Shown: positions 1 to 9,688 of the stretch, piece by piece | Layout: the number at the start of each line of letters is the position of its first letter | How positions within the stretch are numbered: the stretch's first letter is position 1 | Origin: CAYFWF01 sp964346815 | Lineage (GTDB): Bacteria > Acidobacteriota > Aminicenantia > Aminicenantales > Aminicenantaceae | Length of the DNA: 64,000 bases | Assembly: GCA_964346815.1 (NCBI GenBank) | Contig: CAYFWF010000007.1 | Location: forward strand, 82,666-146,665 | Direction of reading: 5' to 3' | The notes under the pieces: model-generated | Databases searched by the model: none | What the model was told of the DNA's origin: nothing | Seen by the model: only the letters and a program-made list of their open reading frames with translations | Translations under genes and position numbers: made by a program

Positions 1-3000
1 CTAGCCTTTGCCCAACGGTCGGATGAAGGAGATGTGCCAGATGGCCACCTCTTCTGTTTCAGTGATGCCAGATCCCGGCTGGCTTCCAGTTCCTTGCCTT
101 CAGGCCCTCTCACAGCCACCCGCATCCGCAGATAAGAAGGGATCTCTGCTTGGGCCCAGGCAGAGACAGGGATATCGACCTGGAAACGGCGACGCACAAA
201 ATCGGAGAGAGTCTTGTACAGAGATTTCTCCCGTGGTTTCATCTCATCGATGATGACATCTACTTTTTCCGATACAGGAATCAGAAGCTTTCTGTAGCGT
301 TTGGGAAGACCTTTAACCAGTGATGCGATCCTCTCCCTGAAATGTCCGGGTACACCCCATTCCAGAGCCTCCTGGGAAACATCTCCGACCATGGTGAGTG
401 GAACGTTCAGAGTCAATCCGTCATTTATTTCACCTGGAGCGAAGCGGTAAGTTAGAGGCAGGCGCATGTCACCGACCTCGAGATGATCGGGAAATCCGGA
501 CAGCTCCTTTGCATCGGGCGTGTTCCGGAGAAGGTCGTCTTTGCTCATTTTCAGAAAATCATCGCCTCCCCGATCCTTGATATATTTCCGCAGGCTCCGC
601 TCGTCAGAGATCCCTGGCAGACGTTGAGAATAAAACTGAGCCATTCTTTCTTCTCCGGCCAGAAATCCCCGCCGCCTCAATTTTTCCTCGATAGAAGTGA
701 GTCTCCTCGCAAGCTCACTGTTGTGCCGGAGAAAGGCCGGGGGATCTTTGAGGTTTCCTTCCAAGAGAGCTGATTGGATGAAAATCTGGTGAGCCTCTTC
801 TGGATGGATTCGGCTGTAGGACACACGGCGTCCGGCAATGATCTCCAGTCCATAGAGGGTCACCCTCTCCAAGGCAATAACTTCTCCTCTGTCTTTGTCC
901 CAGTGGGCACCTGAGTAGGAGCGGCGGCAGAGATCGCCGCCTATATGTTCGAGCCATTCGGGGTCGATACGGCCTGCAGTACGGGCGAACAACCGCGAGG
1001 TTTTCACCATCTCTGCTGCGACGATCCAAGGGCGGGATTTTCCGAACAGTGTCGAGCCTGGAAAGACCATAACTTCCCGGCCTTTGGCCGCAGAATAGAT
1101 GTTTTTCTCTTTATTTACAGCGATGTTGGAAAGATAGCCGCTGAGGATGGACCGGTGGATCCCGTCATAAAGGGATCTGGAGACTTCTGTACGGGCCTGG
1201 CCCTTGAGAGGGATTTTCTGCTCTTGGAGAATGGCCAGGATTTGATCGTGGACATGCACCCATTCCCGCATTCTGGAAAAGGAGAGGAAGTGCTCATGAC
1301 AATAACGGCGCTGTTTGCTCCTGGAAGTCGGTTGTTCCAGGGTATCGTGATATCGGTCCCATATGTTGAGCAGGGTTAGAAAATCAGAGTCAGGGTGCCG
1401 GAAAGGCAAATGGGCAGCATCTGCATGGCCGGCTTTTTCGAGCGGCCGCTCCCGCGGATCACGTATGCTCAAGGCCGCGGCGATGACAGCGATCTCCCGG
1501 AGACATCCTTCCTCCGCTGCAGCAAGAAGCATGCGCGAGATCTTGGGATCGAGCGGCATACGGGCCATGATTCGTCCCTTTTTGGTAAGAATGTAATCCC
1601 TGCCATTCCGTTGGATAGCGCCCAGCTCGATGAGGGTGTCATAGCCATCCTTGATGTGCTTGGATTTTGGACGGTCCACAAAAGGGAAATCTGCCGGGTG
1701 TCCCAGTCTCAAGTCAATCATGCGGAGGATGACTTCGGCCAGGTTGGAGCGTATGATCTCGGGGGGCGTAAATGGCAGGCGGGTCTGGTAGTCTTTTTCT
1801 GAATAAAGGCGGATGCAAACTCCGTGCTCTACCCGGCCACATCGGCCTTTTCTCTGGTCTGCACTGCTCTTGGAGATGGGGCTGATGGGGAGGCTGTTGA
1901 TACGGGTTCCCGGCTGATACTGTGAGATTCTGGCCAATCCTGTATCGACGACGTAGCGAATCCCTGGGATGGTGAGAGATGTTTCGGCCACGTTGGTGGC
2001 AACCACGATTTTAGCCCCTTTGACATGATACACCCTGCCCTGTTGGGTGCCGGGAAGACGGGCATAAAGGGGGAGGATGATCGTTCCCGGGTACTTTTTC
2101 CCTTCCAGCTGTTCACAGGTTTCAAGGATATCCTGTTCTGTAGGCATGAAAACCAGGATGTCGCCGGCCCTTTTTTTCTGCTTGATCTGATGGACGGCCT
2201 TGACAGCCAGGTCTACATAGTCCTGGTCACCGGTTTTTCCGCCAAAGGATTCGACCGGGCGGTATTCCACCTCCACAGGGTACTGCCGGCCGCTCACTTC
2301 GACCACCTTGGCGTTGGGGAATGCCTGGACGAACTTTGCGGTGTCCAGAGTGGCGGAGGTGATGATGAGTTTGAGCTCAGGACGTTTCTCCAGCAGGGTG
2401 CGGGAAATACCCAGCAGAAAATCGATGTTCAGGCTGCGTTCGTGCGCCTCGTCGATGATCAGGGTGTCGTAGGAAGAAAGCCAGGAATCGGACTGAGTCT
2501 CGGCCAGGAGCATGCCGTCGGTCAGGATCTTGATGTATGCATCGGGCGAAGTCCTGTCGCGGAAGCGGATCTTGTAGCCCACTGATCGGCCCAGATTCTC
2601 TTTGAGTTCAGAGGCGATCCGGTGTGCGATGGTGATGGCGGCGATCCGCCGGGGCTGGGTGCAGGCGATCATACCACAGATGCCTCGGCCTGCCCTGAGA
2701 CACATCTTGGGAATTTGGGTGCTCTTTCCGCATCCGGTCTCTCCGGATATGATGACCACCGGATTATCTTGAATAGCCTTAATGATCTCCTGGGACCGTG
2801 CGCTGATGGGCAGCTCTGCGGGAAATGAAACCCTGGGGGCATGTTTGGCGCGGACTTCCCTTTCCTCGACCGAGGCGGCCAGCCTTTTTTCGAGATCTCT
2901 GAGCTCAGAGAGGACTGCTCTGTTCTCTATCCTTCGGCCTCTTTTCTGGAGCCGGATCAGTTTCCGACGCACATAGGATTGATCCCTCAGCATGGCATTA

Positions 3001-3065
3001 GGCAGATGCGAACGGATGCGTCTTATGAAATCTCTCGCCGAAGCCTCCGAATTTTGTTTATGCAT
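1..3065 (-). CDS. hrpA: ATP-dependent RNA helicase HrpA (DEAH box), 3' end cut by window edge
   Basis: DEAH-box RNA helicase of the HrpA type, which unwinds RNA with ATP in the cytoplasm. The reading frame is open from the ATG at 3063-3065 to the window edge, about 1021 codons. It shows a Walker A motif GETGCGKST near residues 108-116, TQPRR near 136, and the DEAH motif in LIIDEAHERS near 203-211. The distal part contains the HrpA-specific C-terminal region (DUF3418-like, with GDMRLPLTYRFAPGE and SRDLASLKQK). HrpA proteins are usually about 1300 residues, so roughly 250-300 residues should lie beyond the left edge. AGAGGA lies about 11 nt before the ATG. The gene is read alone and faces away from the M20 gene. 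Family assignment is secure; the completeness of the missing end cannot be judged. Confidence 0.93.
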   Translation of the reverse strand, partial: MHKQNSEASARDFIRRIRSHLPNAMLRDQSYVRRKLIRLQKRGRRIENRAVLSELRDLEKRLAASVEEREVRAKHAPRVSFPAELPISARSQEIIKAIQDNPVVIISGETGCGKSTQIPKMCLRAGRGICGMIACTQPRRIAAITIAHRIASELKENLGRSVGYKIRFRDRTSPDAYIKILTDGMLLAETQSDSWLSSYDTLIIDEAHERSLNIDFLLGISRTLLEKRPELKLIITSATLDTAKFVQAFPNAKVVEVSGRQYPVEVEYRPVESFGGKTGDQDYVDLAVKAVHQIKQKKRAGDILVFMPTEQDILETCEQLEGKKYPGTIILPLYARLPGTQQGRVYHVKGAKIVVATNVAETSLTIPGIRYVVDTGLARISQYQPGTRINSLPISPISKSSADQRKGRCGRVEHGVCIRLYSEKDYQTRLPFTPPEIIRSNLAEVILRMIDLRLGHPADFPFVDRPKSKHIKDGYDTLIELGAIQRNGRDYILTKKGRIMARMPLDPKISRMLLAAAEEGCLREIAVIAAALSIRDPRERPLEKAGHADAAHLPFRHPDSDFLTLLNIWDRYHDTLEQPTSRSKQRRYCHEHFLSFSRMREWVHVHDQILAILQEQKIPLKGQARTEVSRSLYDGIHRSILSGYLSNIAVNKEKNIYSAAKGREVMVFPGSTLFGKSRPWIVAAEMVKTSRLFARTAGRIDPEWLEHIGGDLCRRSYSGAHWDKDRGEVIALERVTLYGLEIIAGRRVSYSRIHPEEAHQIFIQSALLEGNLKDPPAFLRHNSELARRLTSIEEKLRRRGFLAGEERMAQFYSQRLPGISDERSLRKYIKDRGGDDFLKMSKDDLLRNTPDAKELSGFPDHLEVGDMRLPLTYRFAPGEINDGLTLNVPLTMVGDVSQEALEWGVPGHFRERIASLVKGLPKRYRKLLIPVSEKVDVIIDEMKPREKSLYKTLSDFVRRRFQVDIPVSAWAQAEIPSYLRMRVAVRGPEGKELEASRDLASLKQKRWPSGTSPSSDRWAKA

Positions 3066-3191
3066 TTAAAAGCGGTCCTCTGTTGCGATGAAATCGCCTC
3101 TTTATCATAGCCCAATTCGGACTTCAATCAAAAGGGAATAACTTCCATCTGGAAGCATCATTATTTCCACGATAAATTCTTTGTAATTTAG

Positions 3192-3261
3192 AATCATTGC
3201 GAGAAAAACGAAGCAATCTCATATAAAGAGATTACTTCGTCATTTCATTCCTCGTAATGAC
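3192..3261. repeat. Imperfect inverted-repeat element (REP/MITE-like)
   Basis: Two arms face each other around a short A/T spacer. The left arm reads ATTGCGAG...GAAGCAATCTC and the right arm GAGATTACTTCGT...CTCGTAATGAC, so the RNA or single-stranded DNA could fold into a long imperfect hairpin. It resembles a short palindromic repeat (GAGATTGC...CTCGCAATGAC) that recurs between genes in many bacterial genomes; that resemblance is from memory. It sits between divergent hrpA and the M20 gene. Confidence 0.6.
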
Positions 3262-3389
3262 AATTTTCCGCACGGGTAATAATCTATGGACTTACGAACC
3301 AACTTAATTGACTGCTTCTTGGCCTTAGAAATAAGGATGCTTGCCTCCCGTCTTGACAAATTGAAACCAAGGAATAGACTGAATAGAGG

Positions 3390-3420
3390 AAGATTGCCAC
3401 ATCGTTTCACTCCTCTCAAG
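3390..3420 (+). repeat. Diverged half-copy of the 3.2-kb inverted repeat
   Basis: AGATTGCCACATCG followed by TTTCACTCCTCT matches, with several changes, the right arm of the element at 3192-3261 in the same orientation. It lies in the 448-bp gap between hrpA and the M20 gene, which otherwise holds nothing I can identify. The match is partial, so it may be a decayed copy. Confidence 0.35.
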
Positions 3421-3513
3421 GGCGGCTTCATGGGCCATTGTACCGCCGATGCAGAGATGTTGGAATGGGATGGGCTGGCTGTGAAGAATAAAGGCAAAGA
3501 AACAGGAGGAAGA

Positions 3514-5037
3514 ATGAGGTCAAATATGTTTATCCGAAGAGCTTGTCTGGTATCGAGTGTACTTTTGTTGTTGTTTGTCATAGGCCCATTCGGCTTGGCT
3601 GAGGAGAAGGTCTCGAAAGAGAAAGAACTCGTGCTGGAATGGCTGAGCCGACCTGAAATCGTCGAGAAATTCGGCAAGATTTCAGATGCCATTTGGTCGT
3701 ACGCCGAACTGGGGATGCAGGAATATCGATCGTCCAAACTCCTGGCCGATACCCTCGAAGAGGCTGGTTTTATGGTGGAGAGGGGAGCAGCGGGGATGCC
3801 CACATGTTTTGTGGCCAGTTATGGTTCGGGTGAACCGGTGATCGGCATCCTGGGCGAATTCGATGCCCTGCCCATGCTTTCTCAAAAGGGTCGAGTCCCT
3901 TTTCAAGATCCGATCGTGGAGGGGGCCCCTGGGCATGGCTGCGGTCACAATACAATGTGCACTGCTGCTGCCGCCGCCGCTATTGCCGCGAAGCAAGCCA
4001 TGGACAGATATGGCTTCAGGGGCACCATCAAGGTATTTGGGTCCCCGGCCGAAGAGACACTCATCAGCCGTCCTTACATGATCCGAGCCGGCCTTTTCGA
4101 TGATGTTGATGCTGTCATCGATAATCACAGCAGCAGCGGATTTGGCACAAGCTATGGCCGGGGAGGTAACGCCATGTACTCTGTTATCTTCACCTTCAGG
4201 GGAAAGACGGCCCATGGGGCCTCACCTTGGGGAGGCCGAAGTGCACTCGACGCCGTGGATATCATGAATGTGACCACCAATTATCTTCGTGAGCATCTGT
4301 TCTACACTTACCGCATGCATTACGTCATCCTCGGAGGAGGGGAAGCCCCTAATGTTGTTCCGGATAAGTCCAGTGTCTGGTACTACATCCGGAACAGCGA
4401 CGAGAGAGTCGAACAGATGTACGAGAGAGTCCTCAATTGTGCTAAAGCCGGTGCCCTTGCTACCGGAACAGAGTTATCCGAGGTCAGAATCCTGTCTGCG
4501 GTCCACCAGAGGCATGCCAACAAGGCGGCTGCAGAGCTGTTCCAAAAAAACATCGAACTTGTGGGGATGCCTGAATGGACTGAGGAAGAGCACGCCTTTG
4601 CCAGGGCTCTGCAAAAGGAACTCGACAAAGAGGAGAAGGGGATGCCGAAAGATATCAGTGAACTCAAAGATAGAGGCGAATTTTTCGTCGGCGGGGGATC
4701 ATCGGATGTCGGGGATGTTACTCTCATCGCCCCTACAGCTACCATAAGATTTCCTGGACAGGTTCCTGGCGCTATCGGGCACCATTGGTCCTCGGTTGCC
4801 TGTAATTATGGTTCGACGGCCTGGAAAGGACTGAACGCAGGAGCCAAAGCAATGGCGGCATCGGCCGTCGATCTTTTGACCAAGCCGGAGGAACTGAAAA
4901 AACTGAAGGATGAATTCGAGGCCTATTCCGCAGACCATCCCTACAAACCTCTTCTTCCAGAAGATGCCACGCCGCCTTTGGATCTGAACGAAGAACTTAT
5001 GGAAAAGTGGCGCCGTCTTCTGGAGAAGAGACCATGA
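3514..5037 (+). CDS. Secreted M20-family amidohydrolase (AbgB-like)
   Basis: Predicted M20 metallopeptidase or amidohydrolase of 507 residues, closest in layout to p-aminobenzoyl-glutamate hydrolase subunit B and related N-acyl amino acid amidohydrolases. These cleave an amide bond with one or two metal ions. Visible family motifs are GILGEFDALP (metal Asp), GHGCGHN and GSPAEET, followed by a DNHSSS segment and a dimerisation-type region. The N-terminus MRSNMFIRRACLVSS and a hydrophobic stretch ending GLAEE look like a signal peptide, so it probably acts in the periplasm, unlike cytoplasmic AbgB. The start at 3514 is chosen because GGAGGA precedes it by a few bases; an in-frame extension to 3286 lacks such a site and runs through repeat-like DNA. 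The exact substrate is unknown. Confidence 0.85.
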   Translation: MRSNMFIRRACLVSSVLLLLFVIGPFGLAEEKVSKEKELVLEWLSRPEIVEKFGKISDAIWSYAELGMQEYRSSKLLADTLEEAGFMVERGAAGMPTCFVASYGSGEPVIGILGEFDALPMLSQKGRVPFQDPIVEGAPGHGCGHNTMCTAAAAAAIAAKQAMDRYGFRGTIKVFGSPAEETLISRPYMIRAGLFDDVDAVIDNHSSSGFGTSYGRGGNAMYSVIFTFRGKTAHGASPWGGRSALDAVDIMNVTTNYLREHLFYTYRMHYVILGGGEAPNVVPDKSSVWYYIRNSDERVEQMYERVLNCAKAGALATGTELSEVRILSAVHQRHANKAAAELFQKNIELVGMPEWTEEEHAFARALQKELDKEEKGMPKDISELKDRGEFFVGGGSSDVGDVTLIAPTATIRFPGQVPGAIGHHWSSVACNYGSTAWKGLNAGAKAMAASAVDLLTKPEELKKLKDEFEAYSADHPYKPLLPEDATPPLDLNEELMEKWRRLLEKRP

Positions 5038-5172
5038 ATCCAACCTCTCGGGGAAATAAAATGAGGGAAGAGACGAGAGCAGATGCTGGTTTCTGAAAGC
5101 AGAAAGACTGGTCTTTCTTATCTGACTGAGAATCTGAGGGCAGATTATCAAGTATGAGTCATAGGGTTGGCG

Positions 5173-5592
5173 CTACTTCATAGTCTCCTGGATTTTTTGC
5201 ATCGCTCGAGCAACCTCCGGATCCTTGCTGTATCTGGTTGACTTCATAAAAACGCCGGTCAATTTCTCCCTTTCGAAAGTCTCCACCCTGCTCACTATCT
5301 CCCTTATCTCAGGGGGAAGATTTTCAGGGTTTTGGAGCTCAGGGTATTTCTTCAGTAATTCCACCATTTTCGGTTGAAGAACAGCCAACTCGTCTGCAAA
5401 CCTGTTGAGCGCGGAGGCCACGGTTTCCCCGTCCTCAGCTTGATCCATTTCCTCGATCAGGGTCTCCATAACCTTGGCGGTGCTCTCCATCGTCTTTATT
5501 AGATCCTCATACTGTCCACCGCCGCTGCAGGCCAACATCGCTGCCAGGATAATACCGATTACTGTGAGAATCATCCATTCTCTTTGTTTCAA
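5173..5592 (-). CDS. Small predicted lipoprotein, function unknown
   Basis: A 139-residue protein beginning MKQREWMILTVIGIILAA and then MLACSGGG, a good lipobox with the lipidated Cys near residue 22. The mature part is charged and probably all helical (long runs such as MESTAKVMETLIEEMDQAED), with no motif I recognise. GGAGG in the upstream CTTAAGGAGGCAAG supports the start. It lies 105 bp downstream of, and on the same strand as, the large kinase gene, so the two may be co-transcribed. It may be a periplasmic partner of that receptor, but this is only a guess from position. Confidence 0.7.
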   Translation of the reverse strand: MKQREWMILTVIGIILAAMLACSGGGQYEDLIKTMESTAKVMETLIEEMDQAEDGETVASALNRFADELAVLQPKMVELLKKYPELQNPENLPPEIREIVSRVETFEREKLTGVFMKSTRYSKDPEVARAMQKIQETMK

Positions 5593-5697
5593 TCTTGCCT
5601 CCTTAAGGGGAATTAGGCCAATCTCTCTCTTTTTTCGGTAAACCTCTCAATCTGAGTCAATCCTGTTCTCCTTGATTAATAGGAGACTTCAATGGGA

Positions 5698-8600
5698 CTA
5701 CTTCAACCCGGCCAGCCTTTTCTCTGCTTCTTCCACCTCAGAAAAGCCTGGATCGGCATCCTTCCAAAGGGTGAGGAACTTTTGGTGGTATTTTATGGCT
5801 TCGCTCCTTTGGCCCTTTTCCTCATAAATCCTTCCCAAACTGTAGAGGCTTCGTGCATAAATGTCCCCTGTGTAGAGCTTTCCGGTGTTGAAGGTCAATA
5901 TCTTTTCGAACTCCTCCCGGGCTCTTTCCTTATCACCTGATTCATAAAAAGCCATGGCCAAATGCTCGGCAAAGTTGGCTTGATCATTGGTGAATGGATC
6001 CATCCCGTGCTCATAAGGCAGCGAAGAGATGGCTTCGGTGAAATGACCGATGGCTTTGGAGTAATTTTTTTTCTCGAGCTCGATGAGGCCCCGGAGGTGA
6101 TCGGAATACCTGATATCTTTTTTGTTGGTTCCTTTTTCCACCAGTTCCTCGATCCCATCGGCCGCTTTCTGGGCCTTTGCCAGGGAATGCATCGCCAGAA
6201 AAGCCCGTCCTTTGTAATACAGTATGCGTCTCTGCCATTTCAACGAATCGTTTGAATCTGGAGCGATGCTCCAGGCTGCGTCACAATCCTTCAAAGCCTC
6301 TCCTGGCTGCCCGGATTTGAGATAATTATAGGCTCTCCAGATGTGAAAACAGACTCTCCACCAGTTATCGCCGAGCTTCTCTGCCAGCTCCAGCCCCTGT
6401 TGATAGTGCTGCCTTCCGTTCTCGAATTTTCCCCGCAGGATGTAAGAAGTGCCCAGCACAATTCTGGTGTACAAATGATATCCCAGTTCCTCTCTCTCAA
6501 GAACCTTGAAATATTGCTCCTCTGCTCTATCGAATTCTTCTTTACAGACGTAGATATTTCCTCTATAAAAGAAAACTCTTATATCTTCCGGATTAAGGGA
6601 AGTAGCCTTATCTGCTTCTGCCAGGGCGAGATCGTAATTTCCCCGGGTAAAATAGTTCCATGATAACTCCCGTCTGATTATATCGCTCTCGTGAATGTCC
6701 CGAATATAGTCCTCAAGAATATTAGTGGCCGCCTCATAAATTCCCTTGGCTCTGTAGGCATTAGCTGAATTGATATAGGGAAAAAAGGACTCATCTTCAC
6801 CCTGAATCTGGACAAGGAAGCGCTCTATGGCTTGGTCCCACTGTTCTGTCGACATGTAGAGAATCCCTAAGTTGGTGTTAGCGATAGAATCGTCTGGATA
6901 AAGCTCCAGGTGCTTTGCATAAGCTTGGATGGCCTTGTCGTATGTTGTCTCGGAATCTCTGAAGAATTCTGCCTCGATAAGATAACGCTCTCTATCGGAC
7001 AGCCGGTCTTTCAGCTCAAAAGCCTTCTGGAGATATTTCTTGCTCTCAGAAAATAATGCCAGGTTATTATAGCCCATGGCCATGCTTCTGTAGGCCATGG
7101 CGAATTCAGGATCCAGGGCCAGTGCTTTTTCCATGGATTGGATGTTCTTCCGGTATTCCCCCTTATGGTGGTATTCTCTTCCCTGGACATAGTATTTAAA
7201 AGCTTGAGGAGAGCTGGTGGTGATCTGTTCGATTTCCCTATCGATGTCCGCAGCGATCTCCGCCTCAGAGAGCTCGAGATCGGCCTTGATTCTTCTGGTA
7301 AGCTCATCCACCATCGGAAACATCGCTTGCTCCCCCTCTGCCTCGACCCTGTCCGAACTGATAATTTTTCCAGTGCTCATGTCCTGCAGTGTATATTCGA
7401 TCCTGAATATATCACCTGCTTTGGATAGGCTTCCCTGCAGGATGTGATTTACTCTCCCCTCGGCTGCTACCTTCTTTAGATCCTCCGAAGCATAGCTTTT
7501 TGCCTCAAGAAGATCGAGTTTCCTCAAAATGCCGTACAGTCTGTCTCCACTCAGCAAATCTATGTACCTAGATTGGGATAAGTCTGTGATGATCGAATCC
7601 GAAAGAGCGCTTCTCCAAATATTATAATTTTCATCTCCGGTGTTGTTTTTAAAGTACATGACAGCAAGAGACGGTTTGCCCGCAGGTACAGGAATCGCTT
7701 CCCTCTCAGAGAGAATCCGCCAGAGGACCACCGCAGCAATGATTAGAGCCACAGCAACCAACGCCGGGATAAAGAGCTTCCTCAGGCTGAATTGGACCGT
7801 TATCTCCCTCGATGTGAGAGGTTTCCTCTCGGGCACAATTCTTTCTGTGGTGGGAATGCCCTCTGCTATCTTGGATAGTTCCAAACGCACTTCTCCTGCA
7901 CTTTGATATCTTTTTTCCTTGTCCTTCTCCAGACATCTCAGGATGATCCGGTTCAGATCATCTGGAATCTGGGTATTCAGTTCTTTCGGATTCTTCGGCC
8001 TCTCGCCCTTATGCTTCATGCCTATGGTGAAAGGCGTATCCCCCTCGAATGGCACCCTTCCCGTCACCATCTCGTACAGGATGATCCCCAACGAATAGAT
8101 GTCGGACCTCTGATCCACTTCCTTTCCTTCCACCTGTTCCGGGCTCATATACTCGGGGGTTCCGATCATCATGCCTGCACCTGTAATCCCTTTACCTTCG
8201 AGAGATCGCGCGATCCCGAAATCCATGATCCGCACATTTCCCTCTTTATCGATCATGATGTTGTTCGATTTCAAATCTCGGTGCACCACCCCTAACTTAT
8301 GAGCCTCTGAAAGCCCTTCACAAATTTGCTGGGCAATCCTTACAGCCGTCCCCACTGCTAATTGTCCTGACCTGTGGATGAAGCTTTTCAGGTCCTCTCC
8401 ACGGATATACTCCATGGTAATGAAATGTGTTCCCTCTGTCTCACCCAAATCAAACATCCCGCAAACGTGATTATGACGGATGTTTCGAGCTGTCCTCAGT
8501 TCGTTTCTGAACCTTTCGATGGTCTTCTTGTCAGAGGCGATCTCTGGCTTGATCAGCTTCAGGGCAATTTCCTGTTTTAACTTTGTATCCTCGACCCTGT

Positions 8601-8808
8601 AAACTCTTCCCATTCCCCCCTTACCCAATTCTTCGATGATTTCATATCGGTCTGCGAATGTGGTTCCCCGGGTTAGCTCTTTTTGGGGTGCTTCGATCGT
8701 CTCTGTAACTTCGATATCTTCGGGAGGCTTGAGGGGCGTGGTGCATTTCCCGCAATAGATTGTATCATCCGGATTCTGGTGATGACATTTAGGACATTTA
8801 ATCGTCAT
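5698..8808 (-). CDS. Zinc-ribbon Ser/Thr protein kinase with TolB-like and TPR region
   Basis: A 1036-residue transmembrane Hanks-type kinase. Residues 5-22 form a zinc ribbon (CPKC...CGKC). The kinase domain spans about 54-315, with GKGGMGRVY at 62-70, HRDLK at 176-180, DFG at 196-198 and GTPEYMSPEQ near 216. One membrane helix lies at about 346-365. The part after it starts PSLAVMYFKNNTGD, like the TolB/FlgO-type domain often seen in such receptors, and then continues as many TPR repeats to the C-terminus. The topology implies a cytoplasmic kinase with an extracytoplasmic sensing or scaffolding part. This architecture is common in Acidobacteriota- and Aminicenantota-like genomes. All key catalytic residues are present, so it should be active; ligand and targets are unknown. 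Confidence 0.9.
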   Translation of the reverse strand: MTIKCPKCHHQNPDDTIYCGKCTTPLKPPEDIEVTETIEAPQKELTRGTTFADRYEIIEELGKGGMGRVYRVEDTKLKQEIALKLIKPEIASDKKTIERFRNELRTARNIRHNHVCGMFDLGETEGTHFITMEYIRGEDLKSFIHRSGQLAVGTAVRIAQQICEGLSEAHKLGVVHRDLKSNNIMIDKEGNVRIMDFGIARSLEGKGITGAGMMIGTPEYMSPEQVEGKEVDQRSDIYSLGIILYEMVTGRVPFEGDTPFTIGMKHKGERPKNPKELNTQIPDDLNRIILRCLEKDKEKRYQSAGEVRLELSKIAEGIPTTERIVPERKPLTSREITVQFSLRKLFIPALVAVALIIAAVVLWRILSEREAIPVPAGKPSLAVMYFKNNTGDENYNIWRSALSDSIITDLSQSRYIDLLSGDRLYGILRKLDLLEAKSYASEDLKKVAAEGRVNHILQGSLSKAGDIFRIEYTLQDMSTGKIISSDRVEAEGEQAMFPMVDELTRRIKADLELSEAEIAADIDREIEQITTSSPQAFKYYVQGREYHHKGEYRKNIQSMEKALALDPEFAMAYRSMAMGYNNLALFSESKKYLQKAFELKDRLSDRERYLIEAEFFRDSETTYDKAIQAYAKHLELYPDDSIANTNLGILYMSTEQWDQAIERFLVQIQGEDESFFPYINSANAYRAKGIYEAATNILEDYIRDIHESDIIRRELSWNYFTRGNYDLALAEADKATSLNPEDIRVFFYRGNIYVCKEEFDRAEEQYFKVLEREELGYHLYTRIVLGTSYILRGKFENGRQHYQQGLELAEKLGDNWWRVCFHIWRAYNYLKSGQPGEALKDCDAAWSIAPDSNDSLKWQRRILYYKGRAFLAMHSLAKAQKAADGIEELVEKGTNKKDIRYSDHLRGLIELEKKNYSKAIGHFTEAISSLPYEHGMDPFTNDQANFAEHLAMAFYESGDKERAREEFEKILTFNTGKLYTGDIYARSLYSLGRIYEEKGQRSEAIKYHQKFLTLWKDADPGFSEVEEAEKRLAGLK

Positions 8809-8981
8809 TTCTGTCCCCTCATTTTCCCATAATCGATCGCAAGAAGAATATCAAGGAATGAATTGAGAGTCAATATGTTCCGGCAGTCTTGGGATCTGCG
8901 TGATCTCTTATTGAATTCTGATTTGTGATCATTTATGATCGTTGAGCAGGAGCTAAAGAGAAAAAGGCTACTTATCACTAA

Positions 8982-9626
8982 ATGTTGAACGATCCTTTCA
9001 AAATCGTTTATCTTGCACTGTTAATAATAGCGTCTGCAGTAAGAGCTTTAGGGATTAATAAATCCAAAAACTGGTGGAAAAACAGGGGCAAAATTGCCCA
9101 GGATAAAACTTCTTGGCTGGATCGAATCCTGTTGGGATTCGTTTTTTTGGGAATGCAGGCCATCCCTCTTTTGTATGTCTTTTCGCCTTACCTGGATTTT
9201 GCAGATTATCAGATCAATCGTACTGCGAGCTTAATTCTGGGATGGACAGGTGCGTTCTTTTTTGCTTCTGCGATTTTCATGCTGGGGAAGTCCCATGTGG
9301 ACCTCGGATGTAATTTTTCTCCTAAACTCCAGTTGAGAAAGGAACATTCTCTGGTCACGACCGGTGTGTATAGAAAAATTCGTCATCCCATGTACACCGC
9401 CCATTTTTTGTGGAGTATGGCTCAGATATTGCTGCTGCAGAACTGGATTGCCGGATGGAGTTTTCTGGTTTCTCTTCTCCCCTTATATTTGGTGCGAATA
9501 CAAGAAGAGGAACAGATGATGCTGGACGAATTCGGGGAATCCTACCGTTCCTATATGAGAAAAACGGGGCGTCTTTTCCCCAAATGGAAAACCCTTTCGG
9601 AATCCCGTACCTATCGGGAACGCTGA
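8982..9626 (+). CDS. Isoprenylcysteine carboxyl methyltransferase (ICMT)-family membrane protein
   Basis: A 214-residue integral membrane protein with about four or five hydrophobic segments. It carries the family signature TTGVYRKIRHPMYTA near residues 126-140 and, after a further membrane segment, EEEQMMLDEFGESYRSYM. These are the SAM-binding parts of the ICMT/PEMT-like methyltransferase superfamily. Bacterial members methylate small molecules or lipids rather than prenylated proteins; the substrate cannot be read from the sequence. The ATG is followed by a good coding frame, but the ribosome binding site is weak. It is the first gene reading right after the divergent kinase. Confidence 0.8.
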   Translation: MLNDPFKIVYLALLIIASAVRALGINKSKNWWKNRGKIAQDKTSWLDRILLGFVFLGMQAIPLLYVFSPYLDFADYQINRTASLILGWTGAFFFASAIFMLGKSHVDLGCNFSPKLQLRKEHSLVTTGVYRKIRHPMYTAHFLWSMAQILLLQNWIAGWSFLVSLLPLYLVRIQEEEQMMLDEFGESYRSYMRKTGRLFPKWKTLSESRTYRER

Positions 9627-9688
9627 TCCTGTGCTTCACGAGCTTCTGGTTTATGAATCATTCAGGACGGTGAGGAGACTGATGGATT

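Noticed and set aside
1..50. Apparent stop (TAG at 1-3) ending hrpA in another minus-strand frame
   Set aside because: The helicase frame itself stays open to the edge, and a short TAG-terminated tail in a different frame needs an extra frameshift.
3286..3513. In-frame N-terminal extension of the M20 gene
   Set aside because: It runs through repeat-like DNA, has no ribosome site, and would place the signal peptide inside the protein.
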